From: Streptomyces sp. Sge12
GTDB taxonomy: Bacteria > Actinomycetota > Actinomycetes > Streptomycetales > Streptomycetaceae
Direction: 5' to 3'
NCBI RefSeq assembly: GCF_002080455.1
Contig: NZ_CP020555.1
Span: 6,562,501-6,626,500 of the forward strand
Length of the DNA stretch: 64,000 nucleotides
In this document: positions 28,804 through 36,599 of the stretch, piece by piece
Layout of the letters: every line of letters begins with the position of its first letter
How positions within the stretch are numbered: the first letter of the stretch is position 1
The notes under the pieces: generated by a model
Database searches by the model: none
Told to the model about the DNA's origin: nothing
What the model saw: only the letters and a program-made list of their open reading frames with translations
Program-made: the position numbers and the translations under genes

Positions 28804-28824
28804 TGACGCCGTAGCATTGCTTAC

Positions 28825-29745
28825 ATGTTGAACCTGGAGCGCCTGCGTACCCTCGACGCCCTCGCCCGCCACGGATCGGTCAGCGGCGCCGCCGACGGCC
28901 TCCACGTCACCACCTCCGCCGTGTCCCAGCAGATGGCCAAGCTGGAGCGCGAGGTCGGCCAGCCGCTGCTTGCCAGGAACGGGCGCGGGGTCAGGCTCAC
29001 CGACGCCGGGCGGCTGCTCGCGGACCACGCCGCCCGGATCATCTCCCAGGTGGAGCTCGCCCAGGCCGATGTGGAGGCCCAGCGGGGCTGCGCCGTGGGC
29101 GAGTTGCGGATCGGCGCCTTCCCGACCGCCATGCGCGGGCTGCTGCCGCAGGCCCTGGCGGGGCTCCGCACCGCGCATCCGGAGCTGCGCGTCCGGGTGC
29201 GCGAGGAGGAGCCCGAGGAGAGCATGGCGGCCGTCGTGCGCGGGGACCTCGACCTGGCGCTGGCGATCGACTGGCACAACAAGCGGATGCCGGTGCCCGC
29301 CGAGCTCACCCGGACCCACCTGCTGGACGACACCGTCGACATCGCGGTCCCGGCCGGCCACCGGCTGGCCGACCGGACCGGGAGCGCCGGGCACTCCGGA
29401 ATCTCCCTCGCCGAGTTCGGCGAGGACGACTGGATCTCCTGGAACGAGGGGCAGTTCTGCCACGAGTGGCTCGTCTTCACCCTGCGCGGCACGGGCATCG
29501 AGCCGCGCATCGCCCACATCGCCGAGGAGCACCACACCCAGCTGGCCTTCGTGGAGGCCGGACTCGGCGTGTGCGTGGCGCCGAAGCTGGGGCGCGGCCC
29601 GGTGCCGCCGGGGGTGCGGCTGCTGCCGGTCTGCGACAGCGTGCGCCGCCACGTGTACGCCGTCTGGCGCGCGGACGCCGACCGGCGGCCCTCCATCCGG
29701 GCCGCGGTCGACAGCCTCCACCAGGCGGCCTCCGCACTCCGCTGA
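28825..29745 (+). CDS. LysR family transcriptional regulator
   Basis: A 306-residue LysR protein. The N-terminal helix-turn-helix (LERLRTLDALARHGSVSGAADGLHVTTSAVSQQMAKLEREVG) is complete, and the effector-binding domain follows from about residue 90 (LRIGAFPTAMRGLLPQAL). Its likely target is the divergent EamA exporter. There is no Shine-Dalgarno; TAGCAT ends seven bases before the ATG, so it is probably leaderless. The effector is unknown. Confidence 0.9.
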   Translation: MLNLERLRTLDALARHGSVSGAADGLHVTTSAVSQQMAKLEREVGQPLLARNGRGVRLTDAGRLLADHAARIISQVELAQADVEAQRGCAVGELRIGAFPTAMRGLLPQALAGLRTAHPELRVRVREEEPEESMAAVVRGDLDLALAIDWHNKRMPVPAELTRTHLLDDTVDIAVPAGHRLADRTGSAGHSGISLAEFGEDDWISWNEGQFCHEWLVFTLRGTGIEPRIAHIAEEHHTQLAFVEAGLGVCVAPKLGRGPVPPGVRLLPVCDSVRRHVYAVWRADADRRPSIRAAVDSLHQAASALR

Positions 29746-29814
29746 CCACCCTGTCCGCCCCGACCGCCCCGACCGGGCCTCTGCGGGCCCCCGCCCCCTC
29801 GGGACCCTCGCCTC

Positions 29815-30273
29815 CTACAGCTTGCGGAAGTCCCAGGAGACCACCGACTCGGGCGTCAGGCGGATCCAGGCGTGCCTGCCGTCGTGCGGCATCTCCTCGA
29901 TCCCGAAGTTCTTGACCGGGAAGATCCTTTCGGCCTCGGCCAGTTCGGGGCACGGCTCGCCCGTGCGCGGGGCCTCGCCCACGAAGACGGCGCTGCCGGA
30001 CAGCTCCACGCCGCGCAGCTCGTCGTACGACTCGCCCGCGTCCACGACCACCGAGATCCGCGGGTCCCCCCGCAGGTCCGACCAGCGCCGGCTGCGCGTG
30101 ATCGAGTACAGCCACAGCGAGCTGCCGTCCCAGGCGAACCACAGGGCGCCCACGTGCGGGCGCCCGTCGGGGGAGACCGTCGCCACCCGGCACGTCCGCT
30201 GCTCGCGCAGGAAGGCGTCCACTTCCGTGTCGCTCATCATGATGCGGCGGCCCCGCCGCTGAGTCTCGTCCAT
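29815..30273 (-). CDS. pyridoxamine 5'-phosphate oxidase/F420-dependent family protein
   Basis: A 152-residue split-barrel protein (SDTEVDAFLREQRTCRVATVSPDGRPHVGALWFAWDGSSLWLYS, then TRSRRWSDLRGDPRISVVVDAG). Compact PPOX-class members of this length usually bind F420 or FMN and act on small or xenobiotic substrates. It is a different subgroup from the other oxidase 4 kb upstream. ATG at 30273 gives the full form; an in-frame ATG at 30240 would start nearer the fold. It is convergent with the LysR gene. Confidence 0.87.
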   Translation of the reverse strand: MDETQRRGRRIMMSDTEVDAFLREQRTCRVATVSPDGRPHVGALWFAWDGSSLWLYSITRSRRWSDLRGDPRISVVVDAGESYDELRGVELSGSAVFVGEAPRTGEPCPELAEAERIFPVKNFGIEEMPHDGRHAWIRLTPESVVSWDFRKL

Positions 30274-30349
30274 CCGTCCCGCGCCCCTTCACATCTGACT
30301 ATGTGTCAGGAATCATGGGGGCTCTTCCGTCGCCACGCCAGGGGGAGCC

Positions 30350-30964
30350 ATGCCGGATCTCGATCCCGCCACCACCGCGCTGCTCACCGTCGAGTGCCAG
30401 AACGGTGTCGTGGGCGAGGAGAGCGCGCTTCCCGAGCTCGCCAAGGAGGCCCGGGACTCCGGGATGCTGGCGCGGGTGGCCGCGCTGGTCGACGCCGCGC
30501 GCGGGGCCGGCGTACAGGTGCTGCACGCGGTCGCCGAGCGGCGGCCGGACGGACGCGGGGCGAACGCCAACGCACGGCTGTTCCGGGCCGCCGAGAGGCT
30601 GCCGGTGCGCCAGTTGAGCGGGAGCCCGGCGGTCGAGGTCGCCGCCCCCATCACGGTGGCCGAACAGGACCTGGTGGTGCGCCGGCTGCACGGCCTCTCC
30701 CCGATGGCTGGCACCGACCTGGACGCCCTGCTGCGCAATCTCGGCATCCGGACCCTCGTCGTCACGGGGGTCTCCTCGAACATCGCCATCCCGAACACCG
30801 TCTTCGACGCGGTCAACCTCGGCTACCGGGTGGTGGTCCCCGCCGACGCCATCGCCGGGGTGCCCGCCTCCTGCACCGCGGAAGTGATCCGCAACTCCCT
30901 CGCGCTGGTGGCGTCCGTCACCACGGCCGAGGAACTGCTCATGCAGTGGGCTCCCGCGAGCTGA
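30350..30964 (+). CDS. isochorismatase-fold protein lacking the catalytic triad
   Basis: A 204-residue cysteine-hydrolase-fold protein. The fold is clear (TALLTVECQNGVVG start, GTDLDALLRNLGIRTLVVTGV, NTVFDAVNLGYRVVVPADA). All three residues that normally catalyse are changed: the first-strand Asp is Glu15, the lysine position near residue 110 has Arg-Arg and no Lys, and the nucleophile Cys is Ala146 (VSSNIAIPNT). It is therefore probably a binding protein or a very different enzyme. ATG follows AGGGGGAG. It lies 18 bp ahead of the HipA-like kinase gene in the same direction. Confidence 0.87.
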   Translation: MPDLDPATTALLTVECQNGVVGEESALPELAKEARDSGMLARVAALVDAARGAGVQVLHAVAERRPDGRGANANARLFRAAERLPVRQLSGSPAVEVAAPITVAEQDLVVRRLHGLSPMAGTDLDALLRNLGIRTLVVTGVSSNIAIPNTVFDAVNLGYRVVVPADAIAGVPASCTAEVIRNSLALVASVTTAEELLMQWAPAS

Positions 30965-30970
30965 CCCCCG

Positions 30971-30976
30971 TAACCT
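30971..30976 (+). promoter_or_regulatory. -10-like hexamer before the HipA-like gene
   Basis: TAACCT ends six bases before the ATG and no ribosome site is present. This fits leaderless transcription starting at or next to the start codon, so the kinase pair may have its own promoter apart from the upstream gene. Confidence 0.45.
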
Positions 30977-30982
30977 GGGCGG

Positions 30983-31831
30983 ATGCTGTCCGAAGTGATC
31001 GCGACCCGTTACGTCACGCCCCTGCGTGAGGGCGGCTCGCTCCCGGGAATCGTCGAGGCCGACGACCTCGGTACCTACGTCATGAAATTCACCGGAGCCG
31101 GCCAGGGGCGCAAGACCCTGGTCGCCGAGGTCATCTGCGGCCGCCTGGCCCAGCGGCTGGGGCTGAGGGTCCCGCGGCTGGTGCAGATGCAGCTCGACCC
31201 CGTCATCGGGCTCGGCGAGCCCGACCAGGAGGTCCAGGAGCTGCTCAAGGCCAGCGGCGGGCTCAACCTCGGCATGGACTACCTGCCCGGCTCGATCGGC
31301 TTCGACCCGCTCGCGTACCAGGTGGACCCGGTCGAGGCGGGGCGCGTGGTCTGGTTCGACGCACTCATCAACAACGTCGACCGGTCCTGGCGCAACCCGA
31401 ACATGCTCGTCTGGCACGGGGACGTCTGGCTCATCGACCACGGCGCCACCATGATCTGGCACCACAACTGGCCCACCGCCGCGGCCGCGGCCGCCAAGCC
31501 CTACAACGCCTCCGATCACGTACTGGCCCCGGTGGGCCCGGACATCGCCGCCGCGGCCGCCGCGCTCGCGCCGCTGGTGACCGAGGAACTGCTCACGGAG
31601 GTCGCGGCCGACGTCCCCGACGAGTGGCTGGTCGACGAGCCGGGCTTCGGGTCCACCGACGCGCTGCGCCGCGCCTATGTGGAGGTGTTGCTGCCGCGCG
31701 CGGCCACGATCCACGAGAGGATCTCGATGGAGGCGGAGGTGAAGGCGCCCGCCGGACCTCCCGGCTGGCTCACCGACCACCTGCCGGAATGGCCCCACAA
31801 GACCCACCTGAAGAAGAGCGACAGCGAGTGA
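30983..31831 (+). CDS. HipA-like kinase family protein
   Basis: A 282-residue protein of the HipA/PI3-4-kinase-like superfamily. A basic N-lobe (VMKFTGAGQGRKTLVAEVICGRLAQRLGL, residues about 33-62) provides the ATP-binding lysine region. The catalytic segment DALINNVDRSWRNPNMLVW (about 126-144) has Asp and Asn in kinase-like positions, followed by WLIDHGATMIWHH (about 149-161) in place of DFG. It lacks the HipA N-terminal domain and is shorter than toxin HipA (about 440). It overlaps the DUF3037 gene by four bases (GTGA). Target and activity are unknown; a paired regulatory module is plausible. Confidence 0.82.
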   Translation: MLSEVIATRYVTPLREGGSLPGIVEADDLGTYVMKFTGAGQGRKTLVAEVICGRLAQRLGLRVPRLVQMQLDPVIGLGEPDQEVQELLKASGGLNLGMDYLPGSIGFDPLAYQVDPVEAGRVVWFDALINNVDRSWRNPNMLVWHGDVWLIDHGATMIWHHNWPTAAAAAAKPYNASDHVLAPVGPDIAAAAAALAPLVTEELLTEVAADVPDEWLVDEPGFGSTDALRRAYVEVLLPRAATIHERISMEAEVKAPAGPPGWLTDHLPEWPHKTHLKKSDSE

Positions 31832-32211
31832 CCAAGCGGGACGTGTTCGAGTACGCGCTGGTGCGCGTGGTGCCCCGGATGGAACGGGGCGAGTGCTTCA
31901 ACGCCGGCGTGATCGTCTACTGCCGGGCCCACACGTACGTGGCCGCGCGCACCCACCTCGACGAGGCGAAGCTCCTCGCACTGGATCCCGCTGCCGACGT
32001 GGCCGGGGTGCGGGCCGCCCTGCGCGGGGTCGAGGGCGTGTGCAGCGGCGGGGCCGAGGCGGGGCAGGCGGCGGGTGACGACGCGGGGCGCAGGTTCCGC
32101 TGGCTGATCGCACCGCGCAGCACCGTGGTGCAGCCGGGGCCGGTGCACACCGGCCTCACGGCCGACCCGGCGGCGGAGGTGGAACGCCTGCTGGACCTGC
32201 TGGTCCGCTGA
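31828..32211 (+). CDS. DUF3037 domain protein
   Basis: A 127-residue soluble protein that covers the DUF3037 domain (FEYALVRVVPRMERGECFNAGVIVYCR, then a helical middle and RFRWLIAPRSTVVQPGPVHTGL). Its GTG lies inside the stop of the HipA-like kinase gene, so the two are translationally coupled. Pairs of this type are recurrent in bacterial genomes, where DUF3037 follows a HipA-like protein. No biochemical role is known to me. It could be a partner, substrate or inhibitor of the kinase. Confidence 0.88.
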   Translation: MTKRDVFEYALVRVVPRMERGECFNAGVIVYCRAHTYVAARTHLDEAKLLALDPAADVAGVRAALRGVEGVCSGGAEAGQAAGDDAGRRFRWLIAPRSTVVQPGPVHTGLTADPAAEVERLLDLLVR

Positions 32212-32326
32212 CGCCGGGTTCGGGGGCTCCGTGTCGGGGCCCCCGCGCCCGGGCCGCGCGCCCCCGCGCCCGGCCCCCGCCTCGAACACCGGCCGGGCCG
32301 GTCCGGTGCGGCGGGACGGCATGGCG

Positions 32327-32355
32327 TTGACACCGGGTGCCAGGGCTCCTAGCGT
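32327..32355 (+). promoter_or_regulatory. promoter of the fabG-type gene
   Basis: TTGACA (32327-32332), a 17-bp spacer and TAGCGT (32350-32355) form a near-ideal housekeeping promoter. Downstream, ACTAAGCGGTTGCT (32372-32385) resembles TetR-type operators found before fatty-acid genes; that part is tentative. Confidence 0.75.
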
Positions 32356-32426
32356 CTCCTCAGCTGAAGCTACTAAGCGGTTGCTCACCTCTGGGCGGCC
32401 GCTTCTCAAGGGCGAGGAGATCCAGC

Positions 32427-33188
32427 ATGTCCACCACCGAGCAGCGCGTCGCGATCGTGACCGGGGCGGCCCGGGGCATCGGCGCGGCCACCGCCGTACG
32501 CCTGGCCGCCGAGGGCCGGGCGGTCGCCGTACTCGACCTGGACGAGGCGGCCTGCAAGGACACCGTCGAGGCCATCACGGCGGCCGGCGGGAAGGCCCTG
32601 GCGGTCGGCTGCGACGTCTCCGACGGCGCGCAGGTGGAGGCGGCCGTCGCGCGCGTCGCGAGCGAGCTGGGCGCCCCGACGATCCTGGTCAACAACGCGG
32701 GTGTGCTCCGCGACAACCTGCTCTTCAAGATGAGCGAGACCGACTGGGACACGGTCATGAACGTGCACCTGCGCGGCGCCTTCCTGATGTCGAAGGCTTG
32801 TCAGAAGTACATGGTGGAGGCCAAGTTCGGCCGCATCGTGAACCTCTCCAGCAGCTCGGCGCTCGGCAATCGCGGCCAGGTCAACTACTCCGCGGCCAAG
32901 GCCGGTCTGCAGGGCTTCACCAAGACCCTCGCCATCGAGCTCGGCAAGTTCGGCGTCACCGCCAACGCCGTCGCCCCCGGGTTCATCGTCACCGAGATGA
33001 CCGCCCAGACGGCCGCTCGCGTCGGCATGGGCTTCGAGGAGTTCCAGGCCGCCGCCGCCACCCAGATCCCCGTCCAGCGCGTCGGCCGCCCGGACGACAT
33101 CGCCAACGCCATCGCCTTCTTCACGGGCGAGGCCGCGGGCTTCGTCTCCGGCCAGGTCATGTACGTGGCCGGCGGCCCGCTCAACTGA
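32427..33188 (+). CDS. fabG: 3-oxoacyl-ACP reductase-type short-chain dehydrogenase
   Basis: A 253-residue SDR enzyme. It has the NAD(P) motif TGAARGIGAA (residues about 12-21), NNAGV (about 90), a catalytic Ser in LSSSSALGNRGQVNYSAAKAG with Tyr-x3-Lys, and the C-terminal GGPLN end. It belongs to the FabG group that reduces 3-oxoacyl thioesters, though similarity alone cannot separate fatty-acid, PHB-like or secondary roles. ATG follows GAGGAGA. A strong promoter lies 70-100 bp upstream. A second SDR gene follows by 28 bp, probably cotranscribed. Confidence 0.9.
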   Translation: MSTTEQRVAIVTGAARGIGAATAVRLAAEGRAVAVLDLDEAACKDTVEAITAAGGKALAVGCDVSDGAQVEAAVARVASELGAPTILVNNAGVLRDNLLFKMSETDWDTVMNVHLRGAFLMSKACQKYMVEAKFGRIVNLSSSSALGNRGQVNYSAAKAGLQGFTKTLAIELGKFGVTANAVAPGFIVTEMTAQTAARVGMGFEEFQAAAATQIPVQRVGRPDDIANAIAFFTGEAAGFVSGQVMYVAGGPLN

Positions 33189-33216
33189 CGAGTCCACCAG
33201 AGACAGGGCGTACGAC

Positions 33217-33978
33217 ATGACGTACAGCGGTATCGACAGCGGCAAGGTCGCTCTGATCACCGGGGCGAGCCGGGGCATCGGCTACGGCATCGCGGAGGCG
33301 CTGGTCGCCCGCGGTGACCGGCTCTGCATCACCGGGCGCAACGAGGAGGCCCTCAAGGAGGCCGTCGAGCGGCTCGGCGCGGACCGGGTGATCGGGGTCG
33401 CCGGCAAGGCGCACGACGAGGCCCACCAGGCCGTCGCCGTCGAGCGCACGATGGAGGCCTTCGGCCGCGTCGACTTCCTGGTGAACAACGCCGGCACCAA
33501 TCCGGTCTTCGGTCCCATCGCGGACCTGGACCTCGGGGTCGCGCGGAAGGTGTTCGAGACCAACGTGATCTCGGCGCTCGGCTTCGCCCAGCGGACCTGG
33601 CACGCCTGGCAGAAGGACAACGGCGGTGCGATCGTGAACATCGCCTCCATCGCCGGCGTCTCCGCCTCGCCCTTCATCGGCGCCTACGGGATGAGCAAGG
33701 CCGCCATGGTCAACCTCACCCTCCAGCTCGCGCACGAGATGGCACCCGGGGTACGGGTCAACGCGATCGCCCCCGCGGTGGTCAGGACGAAGTTCGCGCA
33801 GGCGCTCTACGAGGGCCGGGAGCAGGAGGCGGCCGCGGCCTATCCGCTCGGCCGGCTCGGGGTCCCGGAGGACATCGGAGGGGCGGCCGCGTTCCTCACA
33901 TCTGCACAAGCGGAATGGATCACCGGGCAAACTCTCGTCGTGGACGGAGGGATGTTCCTCAATGCCGGGGTGCACTGA
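33217..33978 (+). CDS. short-chain dehydrogenase/reductase
   Basis: A 253-residue SDR with TGASRGIGYG (about 15-24), NNAGTNPV (about 92-99), catalytic Ser in NIASIAGVSASPFIGAYGMSKAA with Tyr-x3-Lys, and the C-terminal VDGGMFLNAG. The TNP after NNAG and the GVSASP region set it apart from the FabG neighbour. It is only moderately similar to that neighbour, so the pair is not a recent duplication. Substrate is unknown; lipid or ketone metabolism fits the context. Confidence 0.88.
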   Translation: MTYSGIDSGKVALITGASRGIGYGIAEALVARGDRLCITGRNEEALKEAVERLGADRVIGVAGKAHDEAHQAVAVERTMEAFGRVDFLVNNAGTNPVFGPIADLDLGVARKVFETNVISALGFAQRTWHAWQKDNGGAIVNIASIAGVSASPFIGAYGMSKAAMVNLTLQLAHEMAPGVRVNAIAPAVVRTKFAQALYEGREQEAAAAYPLGRLGVPEDIGGAAAFLTSAQAEWITGQTLVVDGGMFLNAGVH

Positions 33979-33993
33979 CCGATAATCGGACGT

Positions 33994-34034
33994 ATTTGCC
34001 TCCGAGAGGGAGGTAAATGCATATCGAATATGCA
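33994..34034. repeat. two adjacent hairpins downstream of the SDR genes
   Basis: ATTTGCCTCC-GAGA-GGGAGGTAAAT (33994-34018 approximately) is followed directly by TGCATAT-CGA-ATATGCA (34018-34034), a perfect 7-bp dyad. They are AT-rich for this genome. They may end the SDR transcript or bind regulators. Confidence 0.65.
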
Positions 34035-34046
34035 CGGAACCGGTCA

Positions 34047-34096
34047 AGTGCCTCACGAAACCACCCCATTGGATTCGTGAGGCACTGCGGTAGGGT
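34047..34096 (+). promoter_or_regulatory. 13-bp inverted repeat overlapping the promoter of the solute-binding protein gene
   Basis: AGTGCCTCACGAA (34047-34059) and TTCGTGAGGCACT (34074-34086) are perfect complements around a 14-base loop. The right arm overlaps a plausible -35 TTGGAT (34069-34074), with TAGGGT (34091-34096) as -10 after 16 bp. This is either a strong operator or an RNA hairpin. Confidence 0.6.
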
Positions 34097-34130
34097 CTGC
34101 CGCACCCCTGGCTGATCGAGGAGCGTGCAC

Positions 34131-35714
34131 GTGTTCAACCGGACCAGATGCCTGCAGATCACTGCGGCCCTTGCGTCCATATCCCTGCTCGCCGGATGCG
34201 GCCTGCTGTCGGAGGACGACGGCGACGAGACGAAGAGGATCGTTGTCGGTACCACGAGCGCACCGAGCACCCTCGATCCCGCGGCCGCGTGGGACGGCTC
34301 CTGGGAGCTGTACCGGAACGTCTACCAGACCCTGCTGGCCTTCCCGACGGGCTCCAGCAAGCCCCAGCCCGACGCGGCCCAGAACTGCGAGTTCACGGAC
34401 GCGGCGAGCCAGGCCTACCGGTGCACCCTGCGCAAGGGCCTGAAGTTCTCCAACGGAGAGCCGCTCGACTCCAAGGCGGTCAAGCACTCCCTCGACCGGA
34501 TCAAGACCATCGGCTCCAACGTCGGCCCCAAGGGGCTCTTCGGCACCCTCGACAAGATCGAGACCCCGGACGCGCTGACCGTCGTCTTCCACCTGAACAC
34601 CTCGGATGCCACCTTCCCGTACGTCCTCGGCTCGCCCGCCGCCTCGCTCGTCGCGCCCAAGGACTACCCGGCCGACAAGGTCCGAGAGGGCGACAAGATC
34701 ACCGGCTCCGGTCCGTACGTGCTCGACTCGTACAAGGACGGCGCCGAGGCGGTCCTCACCAAGAACCCGACCTACACCGGCTTCGCCAACCGCCGCAACA
34801 ACGCGGTGACCATCCGCTACTTCGCCGACTCCCCGAAGATGGTCGCCGCGCTGAAGGCGAAGGAGATCGACGCCACCTACCGAGGCCTGTCGGCCTCCGA
34901 GATCACGGACCTGCAGACCCCCGCCTCGCACGACCTGGGCGTCCAGGTCGTCGAGAACGTCGGCGCCGAGATCCGCTACCTGGTCTTCAACCCCAAGGAC
35001 CCGGCGGTCGCCAAGCTCCCGGTCCGCCAGGCCATCGCGCAGATCGTGGACCGCGGCGCCCTCGTCTCGAAGGTCTACCACGGCACCGCCGAGCCGCTGT
35101 ACTCGATGGTTCCCAAGGGGGTCGTCGGGCACAAGACGCCCTTCTACGACAAGTACGGCGCCGCGGACGTCGCCAAGGCCAAGAAGATCCTCAAGGACGC
35201 CGGGATCACCCAGCCGGTCGAGCTGACCTTGTGGTACACCACCGACCGGTACGGCTCCTCCACCGCCGACGAGTTCACCGAGCTCAAGCGGCAGCTCGAC
35301 GAGAGCCTGCTCTTCAAGATCACGCTGCGCAGCCAGCCCTGGAAGACCTTCCAGGCCGGCTACAAGACCGGTGAGTACCCGATCTTCGGCCGCGGCTGGT
35401 TCCCCGACTTCCCGGACCCGGACAACTTCATCGCGCCGTTCGTCGGCAAGGAGAACGCGGTCGGTACCCCGTACGAGCCCGCCGAGATCCTGACCGACCT
35501 GCTGCCCAAGTCCCGCCGCGAGGGCGACCGCTCGGCCGGCGTCCAGGAGTTCGAGCGCGCGCAGCAGATCTTCGCCGAGGACGTCCGGCTGCTGCCCCTG
35601 TGGCAGGGCAAGCTGTACGTCGCCGCACGCGAGGACATCGCCGGCGCCGAGCGGGCGCTGGACCCGCAGACCGCCATGCAGATGTGGGAGCTGTACCGCA
35701 AGACCAGCTGGTAG
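34131..35714 (+). CDS. ABC transporter substrate-binding lipoprotein, family 5 (peptide/nickel type)
   Basis: A 527-residue lipoprotein. The signal peptide ends in a lipobox LLAGC (Cys about 23). The SBP_bac_5 domain follows (RIVVGTTSAPSTLDPAAAWD, GLKFSNGEPLDSKAVKHSLDRI, GSGPYVLDSYKDGAEAVL). This family binds oligopeptides, nickel or signalling peptides. No permease or ATPase gene is adjacent, so it is an orphan that must share a transporter encoded elsewhere or act as a sensor. GTG at 34131 is preferred over GTG at 34125 because GAGGA is then eight bases upstream. An elaborate upstream dyad suggests tight control. Confidence 0.92.
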   Translation: MFNRTRCLQITAALASISLLAGCGLLSEDDGDETKRIVVGTTSAPSTLDPAAAWDGSWELYRNVYQTLLAFPTGSSKPQPDAAQNCEFTDAASQAYRCTLRKGLKFSNGEPLDSKAVKHSLDRIKTIGSNVGPKGLFGTLDKIETPDALTVVFHLNTSDATFPYVLGSPAASLVAPKDYPADKVREGDKITGSGPYVLDSYKDGAEAVLTKNPTYTGFANRRNNAVTIRYFADSPKMVAALKAKEIDATYRGLSASEITDLQTPASHDLGVQVVENVGAEIRYLVFNPKDPAVAKLPVRQAIAQIVDRGALVSKVYHGTAEPLYSMVPKGVVGHKTPFYDKYGAADVAKAKKILKDAGITQPVELTLWYTTDRYGSSTADEFTELKRQLDESLLFKITLRSQPWKTFQAGYKTGEYPIFGRGWFPDFPDPDNFIAPFVGKENAVGTPYEPAEILTDLLPKSRREGDRSAGVQEFERAQQIFAEDVRLLPLWQGKLYVAAREDIAGAERALDPQTAMQMWELYRKTSW

Positions 35715-35725
35715 CCACGGCATCG

Positions 35726-35766
35726 ACGCGTCGGCCGCCCGGGGAGTCCCCGGGCGGCCGACGCGT
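35726..35766. terminator. 41-bp near-perfect palindrome, terminator of the solute-binding protein gene
   Basis: ACGCGTCGGCCGCCCGGGGA and its exact complement flank a single G. This 20-bp stem begins 11 bases after the stop codon. Its right end meets the ung promoter, so it also insulates ung. Confidence 0.88.
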
Positions 35767-35788
35767 TGTCAGTGGGCCCCGGTAGGTT
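35766..35788 (+). promoter_or_regulatory. RecA-independent DNA-damage promoter of ung
   Basis: TTGTCAGTG (35766-35774), eight bases, then TAGGTT (35783-35788) matches every fixed position of the actinobacterial RecA-NDp/PafBC promoter consensus TTGTCRGTG-N8-TANNNT. It predicts damage-induced ung expression with a leader of about 30 nt. Confidence 0.8.
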
Positions 35789-35826
35789 CTGAGCAGTTGC
35801 ACGAACTTGTACCGGAGGTTGTCGCC

Positions 35827-36504
35827 GTGACCCAGATGCTGCCCGAGTCCTGGCTCCCCGTCCTCGGCGGGGAGCTGGACCAGCCCTACTTCAAAGAGCT
35901 CACCGAGTTCGTCGAGAAGGAACGGGCGAACGGGCCGGTCTACCCGCCCCGCGAGCAGGTGTTCGCGGCCCTGGAGGCCACGCCCTTCGACCGGGTTAAG
36001 GTGCTCGTCCTCGGCCAGGACCCGTACCACGGCGCCGGCCAGGGGCACGGCCTGTGCTTCTCCGTGCAGCCCGGGGTCAAGACCCCGCCGTCGCTGCGCA
36101 ACATCTACAAGGAGATGAAGGAGGAGCTCGACCTGCCGGTCCCGGACAACGGGTACCTGATGCCGTGGGCCGAGCAGGGCGTCCTGCTGCTCAACGCGGT
36201 GCTCACCGTCCGGGAGGCCGAGCCCAATTCGCACAAGGGCAAGGGCTGGGAGAAGTTCACCGACGCCGTGATCCGCGCGGTGTCCGAGCGTCCCGACCCG
36301 GCCGTCTTCGTCCTCTGGGGCGCCTACGCCCAGAAGAAGCTCCCCCTGATCGACGAGGAGCGGCACGTGGTCGTCAAGGGCGCCCACCCCTCCCCGCTGT
36401 CGGCCAAGAAGTTCTTCGGGTCCCGGCCCTTCACGCAGATCAACGAGGCCATCGCCGCCCAGGGACATGAGCCGATCGACTGGCGGATCCCGAACCTCGG
36501 CTGA
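35827..36504 (+). CDS. ung: uracil-DNA glycosylase, family 1
   Basis: A 225-residue repair enzyme that removes uracil from DNA. The water-activating loop GQDPYHGAGQAHG-type sequence (here GQDPYHGAGQGHG, Asp near 65) and the HPSPLS loop (His near 187) are intact, along with the KTPPSLRNIYKE segment. Length is normal. GTG is chosen because GGAGG lies eight bases upstream; a longer TTG frame from 35797 is unlikely. The promoter matches the damage-inducible class. Confidence 0.97.
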   Translation: MTQMLPESWLPVLGGELDQPYFKELTEFVEKERANGPVYPPREQVFAALEATPFDRVKVLVLGQDPYHGAGQGHGLCFSVQPGVKTPPSLRNIYKEMKEELDLPVPDNGYLMPWAEQGVLLLNAVLTVREAEPNSHKGKGWEKFTDAVIRAVSERPDPAVFVLWGAYAQKKLPLIDEERHVVVKGAHPSPLSAKKFFGSRPFTQINEAIAAQGHEPIDWRIPNLG

Positions 36505-36599
36505 CGTCCCACCGCGCCTCGGCGCCATTGCCGGTACCTCCGGCTAGCTTCTTGATGATCAGACCGGAGCAGGTCTGGCAGAGCAAGCCGGAGGCCGCC

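Noticed and set aside
30983..32211. A classic HipBA persistence module
   Set aside because: No HipB-type helix-turn-helix gene precedes it, and the kinase lacks the HipA N-terminal domain and is about 150 residues too short.
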